From assembly GCF_030286045.1 (NCBI RefSeq), contig NZ_CP127390.1:620001-684000 (forward strand): 64,000 nt of DNA, in the 5' to 3' direction. Both the position numbers and the translations under genes were made by a program. The notes beneath the pieces were generated by a model that made no database searches, was not told the origin of the DNA, and saw nothing but the letters and a program-made list of their open reading frames with translations. Below, piece after piece: positions 54,108-62,986 of the stretch. Positions within the stretch are counted from its first letter, which is position 1, and each line of letters starts with the position of its first letter. The stretch is from Propionimicrobium sp. PCR01-08-3 (GTDB lineage Bacteria; Actinomycetota; Actinomycetes; Propionibacteriales; Propionibacteriaceae).

Positions 54108-55402
54108 TTCAGCTCCACCCCTCCCATATGACACAGCCGTAAGAACGCCGAATAGGTGCTCAGCACGTCGACGGTGCCGGTGAATGGTCCCTTGAGCGCT
54201 TCGGCGAAGTCGGGGATCACCTCGTGCTCGACCTCGGCATAGCTCAGCCGGACGGCCAGATCCATCGCCCTCGGCCCGGTCGCGATAACCCTTCTGCCGC
54301 GCAGCTTCTCGTATTCGACATCCCACATCCAGCTAACGTCGGTGCCGTCGGCAATAGCAGAGTCGACCGCGAGAATCACCGGATCGGATTCCATCACCAG
54401 CAACGATTCGGCCCAACCGGCCGGATTCTTGGCCAGCACCAGCCGGGCCAAGGTGTCGCCGTAGGTTCCGATCGCGAAACGTCCCGCCGGTGCCTGCACC
54501 TGCCGCATGCCGCGCAGCGCAACCGGTTCGTAGACTCCCATCTCGGCGGCCGCGGCCAGCGCGCATACCGCGTTGCCCTGATTGAACCTGCCGGGCACCT
54601 GCAGGTCGAGAGGCCAGGAGTCGCCGTCGGCGGTGATCACCTGATTGGGTTCGGTGCGATAGTCGGGCTGATGCTCGCCGAGCGGGCATCCGGGGCAATT
54701 CCAGTGCCCCTCGGGGTCGTATTCCAAGATCGTGCCGCATTGCGGGCACAATGCGGCGTCCTGGGTCCAGCCGGTGCCCATATCGACCCAGATCACCTTG
54801 TGGGCGGCTTCTGCCGACCATGTGACCAGCGGATCCTTGGCGTTGGCGATCACCGTGGGACCTTGTTCGCCGGCCGCGGTGAGGGCGGTGCGCCACTTCT
54901 TGCCCAGCGCGTTGATTTCATGATGGCGGTCGAGCTGGTCGCGGCTGAAGTTCAGCATGATCAGCGTCTCGGGGTGACCGTATTCGATCACGTCGGGCAC
55001 GACTTGTTCGTCCACCTCGAGGATGGCGATCGGTGCGTGTGGACGCGTGGACAGCGCGGAGACCACACCTTCGCGCAGGTTCGCGCCGTCGGGATTGGTC
55101 ACCACATCACGCGGATCGGACATCGACTCGCGCATCGCGGCCGTCAGCAGGTGAGTGGTGGTGGTCTTGCCGTTGGTGCCGGAGACCACGCCGATCCGCT
55201 TGTCAGCGAGCAGTTCACGGAAGTAACCGGGGTAGATGCGCATCATCAGCGCACCCTTGATGGACGCCCCGCTGCCGCGTCCACTTGCCCTGGACGCGAG
55301 AGCGGCCGCATTGCCCACCGCATACGCGATCGGCTGGCGGATCGAGTTCACCACACCGCGCTTGCGAATGTCTTCTCTCAGCTGAGAAACGCGAATAGCC
55401 AC
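54104..55402 (-). CDS. murT: Lipid II isoglutaminyl synthase, Mur ligase-like subunit MurT
   Basis: The 432-residue protein has the Mur ligase P-loop GVVSGTNGKTTTTHLL and a central region with LNFSRDQLDRHHEINALG. A zinc ribbon inserted near residue 205 has four cysteines (CPQCGT and CPGC), as in MurT. The C-terminal DUF1727 domain follows. It activates the lipid II glutamate with ATP and receives ammonia from GatD. murT precedes gatD in the same operon. Confidence 0.95.
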   Translation of the reverse strand: MAIRVSQLREDIRKRGVVNSIRQPIAYAVGNAAALASRASGRGSGASIKGALMMRIYPGYFRELLADKRIGVVSGTNGKTTTTHLLTAAMRESMSDPRDVVTNPDGANLREGVVSALSTRPHAPIAILEVDEQVVPDVIEYGHPETLIMLNFSRDQLDRHHEINALGKKWRTALTAAGEQGPTVIANAKDPLVTWSAEAAHKVIWVDMGTGWTQDAALCPQCGTILEYDPEGHWNCPGCPLGEHQPDYRTEPNQVITADGDSWPLDLQVPGRFNQGNAVCALAAAAEMGVYEPVALRGMRQVQAPAGRFAIGTYGDTLARLVLAKNPAGWAESLLVMESDPVILAVDSAIADGTDVSWMWDVEYEKLRGRRVIATGPRAMDLAVRLSYAEVEHEVIPDFAEALKGPFTGTVDVLSTYSAFLRLCHMGGVELK

Positions 55403-55623
55403 CTGGCTATTGTGTCAGACCTGCATAGCCATCGGGTTTCAGCGACCGGCAGGCTCACAGTCCGGGCGGGCTGGACAAGCCCAGCCCGGATCCACCCGAT
55501 GGGAAATGCCACGCGAGCCAGGGCCAAGCGCATCGTTGATTCCGGTGAGGCGCCCGGCCCACTCTGTGAGGAATGTGCCCACTCCGCGAGGAATGCCACG
55601 GGTGGACGCCGGTGAATCTGAGC

Positions 55624-56484
55624 TCAGTGCCCTGCCGCATCGAGGGCGGCAATGCCGTCTTGCAGAGAGGTCGCGGGCCTGCCCAGCAGTGCGGGAAGAT
55701 CGTCGGTGACTTCGTCGAACACGCCGGACGCAACCGCCGTATAGGTGCTCACCCAGGCGTCGTACTGCCAGTCCGCGTAGCCCGGCCAGTCCCTGCGTCG
55801 GGTTTCGTAGGCCTGATCGACGGTTTGGTTGACGAAGCGGAACCGGCGTCCGGTCGCCTTGCTCGCCGCCGCGGCGGCCTCATCGAAGTTCAGCGACTCC
55901 GGTCCGGTGAGGGTGTAGGTCGCGTTGAGGTGATCGTCCGGATTCAGCAGGATGGTCGCGGCCGCCTCGGCGACATCGCTGCGCATCACGAAGGCGCAGC
56001 GTCCATCGGCGGCCGGTCCGACAATGGTGCCGGTATCGTCGGCGAAATCGAGTACCGCGTCGCCGTAGAAGTTGTCACGCAGCAAGGTGAAGGCCATGCC
56101 CGAACCCTTGATCGCCTGCTCGGTGGCGTAGTGATCGCGAGCCAAGGTGAAGGTCGCGTTCGGGTCGGCCGCCGCAAAGGAGGTGTAGACGAGGTGTTTG
56201 ACGCCTGCGTCCGCTGCAGCTTGGACGAACGTCTTGTGGTCGTCCAGCCGGGTGGCTGATTCGGACGCGGAAACCATGAAGACCAGGTCGAGCCCGTCCA
56301 AGGCGGCAAGCAGCGCGTCCCGGTCGTCGTATGAAGCGCGAACCACCTCGGCGTTCGGAAGCTGGGGTGCGCGTCCGGGGTCGCGGACGATCAGCCTTTG
56401 CGGCACTCCCTTCGCTGCGAGAGCCCGGGCGACCTGCCCGCCGATGTGACCGGTTGAACCTGTAATGCCGATACGTGTTGCCAT
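55624..56484 (-). CDS. NmrA-like NAD(P)H-binding reductase (QorB-like)
   Basis: The product has 286 residues from the ATG at 56484; a GTG three codons upstream is possible. The N-terminal Rossmann loop is GITGSTGHIGGQVARAL, followed by LIVRDPGRAP, an NADP-type arginine pattern. The YTSFAAADPN region is typical of NmrA/QorB-type SDRs lacking the usual YxxxK. It may be a quinone reductase or a redox sensor; the substrate is unknown. It is monocistronic. Confidence 0.82.
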   Translation of the reverse strand: MATRIGITGSTGHIGGQVARALAAKGVPQRLIVRDPGRAPQLPNAEVVRASYDDRDALLAALDGLDLVFMVSASESATRLDDHKTFVQAAADAGVKHLVYTSFAAADPNATFTLARDHYATEQAIKGSGMAFTLLRDNFYGDAVLDFADDTGTIVGPAADGRCAFVMRSDVAEAAATILLNPDDHLNATYTLTGPESLNFDEAAAAASKATGRRFRFVNQTVDQAYETRRRDWPGYADWQYDAWVSTYTAVASGVFDEVTDDLPALLGRPATSLQDGIAALDAAGH

Positions 56485-56521
56485 GCCCAGCACAACGGCT
56501 ATCGGCTGTCCGGCATTCCGG

Positions 56522-58087
56522 CTAAGACAGCGCGATCACCTGCACCAGCAGGATCTTCACCACGGTTCCGAGGGCGAATAGTGCGCCGTAGGCCGAATCG
56601 ATGCGCTCGTCGTTGACCAGTGAGTTGGCATATCCCTGCACCGCGGGCTGGCCGACGAAACCTGCGAAGCCACCGATGGCGCGCTGCGCCGAAAGCCCGA
56701 TCAACCGGGCTCCGACCAGCAGAATCACGCCGCCCAGAGTCAGGCTTACCGCCGACAGCACCACCAGCTTCAGCCCGGTCATAGAGAACGCCTGGGAGAT
56801 AAACGCCGGCCCGGTGGCCAGCCCGACACAGGCCAGGAAGATCATCAGCCCGACCTGACGGAGCAGCGCATTGATGTTGTGCGGCAGATCCCAGCGGAAC
56901 GGTCCGGTGCGGTGCAAGGCGCCCAGTACCATGCCGACGATCAACGGGCCGGCAGCGGTGCCCAGCTGAAAGGTGATGCCGCCCGGCAGCGGAATTGCGA
57001 TCGCTCCGGCCAGCAGACCCAGCGCGATCCCCAGTCCCAGGGTGAGGGCGTCCACCTGAGAGATGCGGGCCTCGGAGTCACCGAAGAAGTCCTGTGCGTC
57101 CGCGAGGCGGCCTCTGGGCACCACGCACAGCACCCGGTCGCCGGGCTGAATCACCAGGCCGTCGGTGGCGAGCATGTCGAGGTCTCCGCGGCGCACTCTG
57201 GTGATGATGCCGTCGAGATGGTGGCGGACGTTGATCTCGCCAACTGTGCGTCCGGAAAGCCCGGGGTTGGAGACCACGAATCTGCGGTAGTCGACGTCTC
57301 GGCGGTTCTCGGTCAGGGTGGCCGAACTGGCGTATCCGAGATAGTCGACGGCGGCCTTCACATCGTCGGGCATGCCGACGACCAGCACGATGTCGCCTTC
57401 GTTGAGCGGGTCGGAGCGGGTCATCAACCGCATCTGGCCGTGCCTGCGCAGGTAGCTCATCCGGATCTTGTCGGGCCAGCCGGGGATATCGGTGATCTCG
57501 GTGTCGTGGGTGACATGGGTGCTGGTGGCGGTGATGCCCGCTTCGGCCATCGACACGTTGTCACGGTTGCCCGGCCAGCGCTTGGTTGCGACCAGGGCAA
57601 CGATGATCATGGCGACGATGACGCCGGTGGGGTAGGCGACCGCGTAGCCGACCAGGGTGTCCGCCGATCCGCCGGTGGCTTTCAACGCGGCGTCAATGGC
57701 GGGTGAGGTGAGCACGCCGGCGAACAAGCCAGAGATATGGGACGAACTGAGCCCGGCGAGGTGGCCGATACCTATCCCGGCCCCTGCCATCGCGGCCAGC
57801 CCGACGATGCCGGCGACCATCAGCGCCCACTGGCGTTTCAGATCGGTGATGAAGGTCGAACCGGCGGCAAGCCCGACCGCGTAGCAGAACAGCACGACAC
57901 CGAGTGCCTTGACCAGATCCATGCCCTGGCTGAGCCTGGGATCGAGCATGCCGACGATCAGACCGACGAAGAGTGCCCCGGCCGCGCCGAATCGCAGCGG
58001 GCCGAACTTGATCTGCCCGAACAGGGCGCCGAGGGCCAGAACCCCCATGATGGTGACGAGGGGGTTGGACGCCAGGAAGTCGATCAT
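56522..58087 (-). CDS. AspT/YidE-family (aspartate:alanine exchanger-like) transporter
   Basis: The 521-residue protein has two duplicated membrane halves (about residues 1-175 and 350-521) separated by two TrkA-C-type cytoplasmic domains (around GWPDKIRMSYLRRHGQMRLM and GDLDMLATDGLVIQPGDRVL). This is the AAEx family layout. Characterised members exchange aspartate for alanine or transport other dicarboxylates; the substrate is not evident here. Its promoter probably lies in the repeat region at 58226-58274. Confidence 0.88.
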   Translation of the reverse strand: MIDFLASNPLVTIMGVLALGALFGQIKFGPLRFGAAGALFVGLIVGMLDPRLSQGMDLVKALGVVLFCYAVGLAAGSTFITDLKRQWALMVAGIVGLAAMAGAGIGIGHLAGLSSSHISGLFAGVLTSPAIDAALKATGGSADTLVGYAVAYPTGVIVAMIIVALVATKRWPGNRDNVSMAEAGITATSTHVTHDTEITDIPGWPDKIRMSYLRRHGQMRLMTRSDPLNEGDIVLVVGMPDDVKAAVDYLGYASSATLTENRRDVDYRRFVVSNPGLSGRTVGEINVRHHLDGIITRVRRGDLDMLATDGLVIQPGDRVLCVVPRGRLADAQDFFGDSEARISQVDALTLGLGIALGLLAGAIAIPLPGGITFQLGTAAGPLIVGMVLGALHRTGPFRWDLPHNINALLRQVGLMIFLACVGLATGPAFISQAFSMTGLKLVVLSAVSLTLGGVILLVGARLIGLSAQRAIGGFAGFVGQPAVQGYANSLVNDERIDSAYGALFALGTVVKILLVQVIALS

Positions 58088-58225
58088 GGGTGCTTTCTTT
58101 TCGCAGGTGGCATGATCCTATCGGTCGTGGCGTGACGAAGGTGGCGAGCCCGTGCGGGTGATTGATGCGCCTGCTTCTTACATCGCTCGCGAGGTGCCTC
58201 ATCCAAGAATGAGCGCGTGGGCGTG

Positions 58226-58274
58226 TTATTGGGTTCGCTTTTACACGTATAGTCTGCAAAACCGTACCCAATAA
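58226..58274 (-). promoter_or_regulatory. Promoter flanked by inverted repeat upstream of the AspT-like gene
   Basis: TTATTGGGT (58226-58234) and ACCCAATAA (58266-58274) form a perfect 9-bp inverted repeat. On the minus strand TTATTG, 17 bp, then TATACG gives a reasonable promoter lying within it, pointing to the transporter gene about 165 bp away. This could be an operator or a loop-forming leader element. Confidence 0.45.
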
Positions 58275-58289
58275 TCGCGCCGTGAGGGA

Positions 58290-59090
58290 TTATGCCTCTC
58301 CGGCAGGACGATCGGCGGGCCAGTAATAGCTGTCGGGCAGATTGCGGGCTCCGAAGATCGCCTGGCCCACGCGCACACAGGTCGAGCCTTCTTCGATGGC
58401 GACCTCGTAGTCACCCGACATGCCCATCGATAACTCGCCCGGCCCGATCAAGTCTGGATCGGTGTCCCGCAGCTGGTCTCGCAGGCCGCGCAACACCTTG
58501 AAACATGCCCGCACCTTGCCTGTGTCCTCGGTGAACAAGGCGAGGGTCATGAACCCCTTGACATGCAGCGTCTCGAAAGCAGGGAGCTGCTTCAAGAAGG
58601 CGGGCACATCTGAGGGAGCCAGCCCGTATTTCTGCTCCTCGTGGGAGGTATTCACCTGGACGAGCACGTCGAGCGAGCGTCCGGCGGCCTGCAACCGGCG
58701 GTCAAGCGCCTCGGCCACATGCAGACTGTCGAGCGCCTGAAATTCGGACGCAAACACTGCGACGTCTTTCGCCTTGTTGGTCTGCAAATGCCCGATGACG
58801 GACCAGGCGATATCGAGGTCGGCCAGATTCTCGGACTTGCGCTTGGCCTCCTGGACCTTGTTCTCGCCCAACTGGTGGCATCCCGCAGCGACAGCGTTGC
58901 GGATCCTCTCCTCGGGGACGGTCTTGCTGACCGGCAACAGCCGCACCTCACCGGGGTCGCGTCCGGCCCGTTCGGCGGCGGCCGCGATCTTCTCCCGTAC
59001 CGCCCGCAGATGTGCGGCGAAATCCTCTTTGGTCGTGGCGGGAGGGTATTCGAGGCTGGTGATCGGCGTGCTGTCATCGGCTGCAGACAT
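58290..59090 (-). CDS. YggS/PLPBP-family pyridoxal phosphate homeostasis protein
   Basis: The 266-residue protein has the alanine-racemase-like barrel of the YggS family. The PLP lysine is in RLLPVSKTVPEE, and other hallmarks are LGENKVQEAKRK, WSVIGHLQTNKAKDV, LVQVNTSHEEQKYG, GFMTLA and LSMGMSGDYEVAIEEGSTCVRVG. A 25-residue N-terminal extension is present. It binds PLP and maintains its balance. In many actinobacteria it lies near ftsZ, but here it stands alone. Confidence 0.94.
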   Translation of the reverse strand: MSAADDSTPITSLEYPPATTKEDFAAHLRAVREKIAAAAERAGRDPGEVRLLPVSKTVPEERIRNAVAAGCHQLGENKVQEAKRKSENLADLDIAWSVIGHLQTNKAKDVAVFASEFQALDSLHVAEALDRRLQAAGRSLDVLVQVNTSHEEQKYGLAPSDVPAFLKQLPAFETLHVKGFMTLALFTEDTGKVRACFKVLRGLRDQLRDTDPDLIGPGELSMGMSGDYEVAIEEGSTCVRVGQAIFGARNLPDSYYWPADRPAGEA

Positions 59091-59162
59091 GGTGTTCCTT
59101 CTTCCTCGGCTTACGCGAAATCAGCCTATCCCGAGCGCGCCGGGGAGCTATCAGGCCCCTGA

Positions 59163-62100
59163 TCACTCGCTGCGCAGCGCCTCCACCGGATCCTTTCGGG
59201 AGGCGGCCGAGGAGGGGATGAGACCGGCGATGAAGGTCAGAAACATGCTGATGGCCACCAGGATCACGCCGGCCTGCCAAGGCAGTTGGGCGACGTTGGC
59301 GATGCCGAATTTCGATTCGACGATCAGGTTCACCGGGATCGTCAGCAGCACTGTGACCCCGATGCCGATAGCGCCGGCCACGAACCCGACGATCAGGGTC
59401 TCCGCATTGAAGACCCAGCGGATGTCACGTTTGCTGGCGCCGATCGATCTCAGGATGCCGATCTCCTTGTTGCGTTCCAGCACCGAGATGTAGGTGATGA
59501 CGCCGATCATGATGGACGACACGACGAGCGAGATCGCCACGAATGCGATCAGCACCCAGGTGACCACATTGACGATGTCGGTGACCGAACTCATCAAGGT
59601 TCCGACGATGTCGGTGTAGGTGATGACTTTTTCGTCCTGGCCGCTGTCGGTCATCTGCTGGTTGTAATCGTCCAACACGTCGAGCACATGGGCCTTGTTC
59701 TCGAAGTCGATCGGATAGATGTCGATGCCCGCGGGCTTGCCGAAGTCGGCGTATCCGAGCTTCTGCAGGTTTCCGTCATAGGAGTTCTGACTCGTCGACA
59801 TCATCGATGTCATGAGCTGAGTCAGCTCGTCCTGATCGAGATTGAACTGAAACGCATTCGTGAATGCGTCCTGATCGACGCTCATCGCATCGGACATATT
59901 GGCTGCGAGCTGACTCATGGCCTGCTGCATCGCCATGCCGACCTGGGCCTCGATCGCCGGCCCGATCTGATCCTGCATGACGCTCGCCATTTGGGCCTGC
60001 AATTCGCCACCCAGCTGCTCGCCGACCTGGCCCATGATCTGGGTCATGGTGTTTTGCATGTAGCTCGACATGATGGATTCGAGTTGAGTTGCGTAGTCGT
60101 CGAGGTTGAGGGCCTCGCCGAGATCGTGCGCGAGGTCTGTACCGGTCGGCGTGGCAAGAAAATCCTGGAAATGCTGCGAGATATCAGTTGCCGGTATGTT
60201 GGTTGGCGGAACAGGGGTGCAACCCTCCGTCTCTACACAATATTCGCCGAGACCGTCGACCAAGGCCTCCATTTTTGGGGCCACCGTGGCCAATTGTTCG
60301 TCGCTCAAATCAAAATCCATTTGACTGACGATCGTCTCCACATCGAGCGGAGGTATCTGGGACGCATCGATCTGCATATTCGATAGATCGATATTCAGCC
60401 CCGAGGTATCCAGATTCAGCCCCGACAGATCCAGGCTCAAACCCGACAGGTCCATGGTGAGCTTCGACTCGTCGAAGGTGAAGGCCGCAGCCAGCGCGTT
60501 CTCGTCTACCGTGACGAGCGAACTCATATCGAAGTCGGTTTCCGGATTGGCCAGCTCATCGGCGAAGGTGCGTCCGGAGAAGATATTCAGTGCCGGATCC
60601 GCGATCTGCTTTTGGACGATCTCGGTCTTTGCGGCGTCATTGATCAGATGCCTGGTCAGATCCGAGGTGTAGTAGAGGCCGGGAGTAAGAGCATTGGCCG
60701 TGGTGCCGGCCTTGGGCTGAACGATGCCCGAAACATGCAGATCCTCACCATCATTCACCAGTCCCCGCAGAAAATCGGTATCGCCGCTCTTATCCGTCCA
60801 GACGTTGTAGGTCTGGTCATAGGTGAAGTAATTCGCGGCGTTTACCAACTTGAATTGCGCGGCCATGAGGTCGTCATAGCTGTAATCCCTGTTGTCAGGT
60901 TCGGGAGGAGTGATCTCTTCGTTATTGATCATCTGCTCGACCATCTTGTCCATCTCGGCAGAGTCCTTCAGGCCCATGCCGTAGAGGGTGAAGTCGTTGA
61001 TGGCGCCGTCGTCACCGAGCACCAGAAGCACCTGATCGTAGCTTTGCGGCCACTGGCCGGCCATCAAGTCGTATTGCGGTTCGATGAGCGAAGTGTCGTC
61101 CATCATCTCGTTGAAGACATTGGTGCTCATGCCCATCGACACCAAACTGTTGGCGGACGCATCGGCGCCCAGCCCCAGGTCGGAGAACGTCTTGTCCGGA
61201 TTCACCTGCCGCACATCTTGCGAGGTATCCGGATTGAAAATCTGTGGCGTGACGTTGTACGAGTACTGAATCGAGTTCACGTAGTCATTGATATTTCCGC
61301 CGTTGTCGTCGAGATATTCTTTCAACGACGCCAAATCGTTCGATCCGATGCTTGCGAAGGAATCGGCGATCACCGGGATTTCGCGAACCTCGCCGTTCGA
61401 TGACTGGTCGTCAGAACTGTCGTCCATATTGGCAGACATCGCCATCATGGCGGTCATATCCATGCCCTGGCTTTGAATCGAGAGCGGATAGACCGACAGG
61501 GTGTCTTCCTCAATACTGCGGATGTAATCGTTGACGCCCGTTGCCAGTGCGAGAATCGCGGCGATGCCGATGATGCCGATGCTTCCCGCGAACGAGGTCA
61601 TCAGCGTCCGGCCTTTTTTGGTCATCAAATTGTTGAACGACAAAGCGATGGCCGTCAAGAAAGACATAGATGTACGGCGCGGTTGTTTCGCGCTGAGGTG
61701 CATGTCTTCTTCGGACGGGTTGAACGGGTTCGAGTCATCGACGACGGCGCCGTCACGAAGGTTGACGACGCGATTGGCGTATTGGTCGGCGAGCTCGGGA
61801 TTGTGGGTGACCATGACGACCAGCCGGTCATCCGCGATCGTGGTCAGAAGATCCATGATCTGGACGCTGGTCTTGGAGTCGAGCGCTCCGGTCGGCTCGT
61901 CGGCGAGTACGATCTCGGGATCGTTGATGAGGGCGCGAGCGATGGCTACGCGCTGCATCTGGCCACCGGACAGCTGGCTCGGCTTCTTGTTGATGTGGTC
62001 ACCCAGGCCGACCTCGACGAGCGCCTGCTTCGCGCGCTCCTTGCGCTCGGCGGGCGAGACCCCGGAAAGGGTCAGGGCGAGTTCGACATTGGCCAAAATC

Positions 62101-62396
62101 GTCTGATGGGGAATCAGGTTATAGCTCTGAAAAACGAAACCGACCCGGTTATTGCGGTAGGTGTCCCAGTCTCGGTCCTTGTATTTCTTGGTCGATATAC
62201 CGTCGATGACCAGATCGCCGGAATCGTAATGATCCAGCCCGCCGATGATATTGAGCATCGTCGTCTTTCCCGACCCCGAGGGTCCGAGAACGGCAACGAA
62301 TTCGTTATCGCGCAGGGTCAAAGAGACATCATCAAGAGCTGTCTGGGTGAAATCGGCAGTCGTGTACGACTTGCGAATATTCGACAGTTGAAGCAT
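59163..62396 (-). CDS. MacB/FtsX-type ABC transporter, fused ATPase-permease with large extracytoplasmic domain
   Basis: The 1077-residue protein starts with an ABC ATPase (about 1-225: GPSGSGKTTMLNIIGG, LSGGQMQRVAIARAL, VLADEPTGALD). A membrane helix follows (SFAGSIGIIGIAAILALATG), then a very long extracytoplasmic region to about residue 935, and three C-terminal FtsX helices ending KDPVEALRSE. The extracytoplasmic region contains five 7-residue tandem repeats (DLSGL-type) and Met/Gln-rich helices. A single permease half suggests a dimer as in MacB. It may export or act on lipids, peptides or antimicrobials; the substrate is unknown. Confidence 0.88.
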   Translation of the reverse strand: MLQLSNIRKSYTTADFTQTALDDVSLTLRDNEFVAVLGPSGSGKTTMLNIIGGLDHYDSGDLVIDGISTKKYKDRDWDTYRNNRVGFVFQSYNLIPHQTILANVELALTLSGVSPAERKERAKQALVEVGLGDHINKKPSQLSGGQMQRVAIARALINDPEIVLADEPTGALDSKTSVQIMDLLTTIADDRLVVMVTHNPELADQYANRVVNLRDGAVVDDSNPFNPSEEDMHLSAKQPRRTSMSFLTAIALSFNNLMTKKGRTLMTSFAGSIGIIGIAAILALATGVNDYIRSIEEDTLSVYPLSIQSQGMDMTAMMAMSANMDDSSDDQSSNGEVREIPVIADSFASIGSNDLASLKEYLDDNGGNINDYVNSIQYSYNVTPQIFNPDTSQDVRQVNPDKTFSDLGLGADASANSLVSMGMSTNVFNEMMDDTSLIEPQYDLMAGQWPQSYDQVLLVLGDDGAINDFTLYGMGLKDSAEMDKMVEQMINNEEITPPEPDNRDYSYDDLMAAQFKLVNAANYFTYDQTYNVWTDKSGDTDFLRGLVNDGEDLHVSGIVQPKAGTTANALTPGLYYTSDLTRHLINDAAKTEIVQKQIADPALNIFSGRTFADELANPETDFDMSSLVTVDENALAAAFTFDESKLTMDLSGLSLDLSGLNLDTSGLNIDLSNMQIDASQIPPLDVETIVSQMDFDLSDEQLATVAPKMEALVDGLGEYCVETEGCTPVPPTNIPATDISQHFQDFLATPTGTDLAHDLGEALNLDDYATQLESIMSSYMQNTMTQIMGQVGEQLGGELQAQMASVMQDQIGPAIEAQVGMAMQQAMSQLAANMSDAMSVDQDAFTNAFQFNLDQDELTQLMTSMMSTSQNSYDGNLQKLGYADFGKPAGIDIYPIDFENKAHVLDVLDDYNQQMTDSGQDEKVITYTDIVGTLMSSVTDIVNVVTWVLIAFVAISLVVSSIMIGVITYISVLERNKEIGILRSIGASKRDIRWVFNAETLIVGFVAGAIGIGVTVLLTIPVNLIVESKFGIANVAQLPWQAGVILVAISMFLTFIAGLIPSSAASRKDPVEALRSE
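60351..60455 (-). repeat. Five tandem 21-bp / 7-residue repeats in the ABC protein
   Basis: Read leftward, the codons give MDLSGLS, LDLSGLN, LDTSGLN, IDLSNMQ and IDASQIP in succession. The pattern is hydrophobic-Asp-x-Ser-x-hydrophobic-x. It lies in the extracytoplasmic domain and could form a short beta-solenoid. Confidence 0.7.
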
Positions 62397-62986
62397 GTCT
62401 CATCCCACCTACTGTGCGTCCCGGCCTGAGCGCATTGGCCGCGTCTTGGACGCTCGACGACCCTGCGGGCTGCGATTCACATGAGCCGACCTGTCATCGC
62501 ATGGGACAGTTGTGAATGAATCCGCTGCCGATGTTCCAGGACAGACCTGAATGCAGGTTCACCCTATCTCTGGCATCAAGCAGAGCGACCAGTGGGATAC
62601 TCGTGCTCGGAGCTCCAAGAATCGTCGCTGCGTGTGGCTTCCTGGATCGGGCGCACGAGTGCGTTCTGTTTCCCGCTGCGTTCTCAACAAACTCGATCCG
62701 CTCAGAGATGGACGCAAGCGTCCATCTCCCTCGCCTCTGCGAGTGTTCATGCTGGCTGGTCAATCGTTTGTGCTCGCCGTTTTGCTCTAGCTACCTTCCT
62801 TGTCTTCGGCAATTCGGGCAAGCTCGATTGTGCTCGGGCTTCGCCAGCATGACACACTGGATACCAGGACGCGGACATCGCGTCCGGCATCGCACCACTT
62901 TCGTGCACCGCGCCGCCGGCCTGACCGGCGAAGACGCGAGCCGACTTGGACCGTGGTGATTCATCGTTTCTTGGAAGCAGTTCTTT
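62397..62986. other. Gene-poor spacer with strong hairpins
   Basis: This 590-bp divergent gap lies between the ABC protein and the helicase. Open frames here have no recognisable content on either strand. Structures include ATTCACA/TGTGAAT (62475-62481, 62511-62517) with an inner CTGTC/GACAG, and a perfect 11-bp stem GAGATGGACGC with GCGTCCATCTC (62705-62728) separated by only AA. Promoters for both neighbours should lie here. Confidence 0.5.

Noticed and set aside
62516-62959. 147-codon frame upstream of the helicase
   Set aside because: Cys/Arg-rich translation with no domain pattern, spanning perfect hairpins; more likely non-coding.
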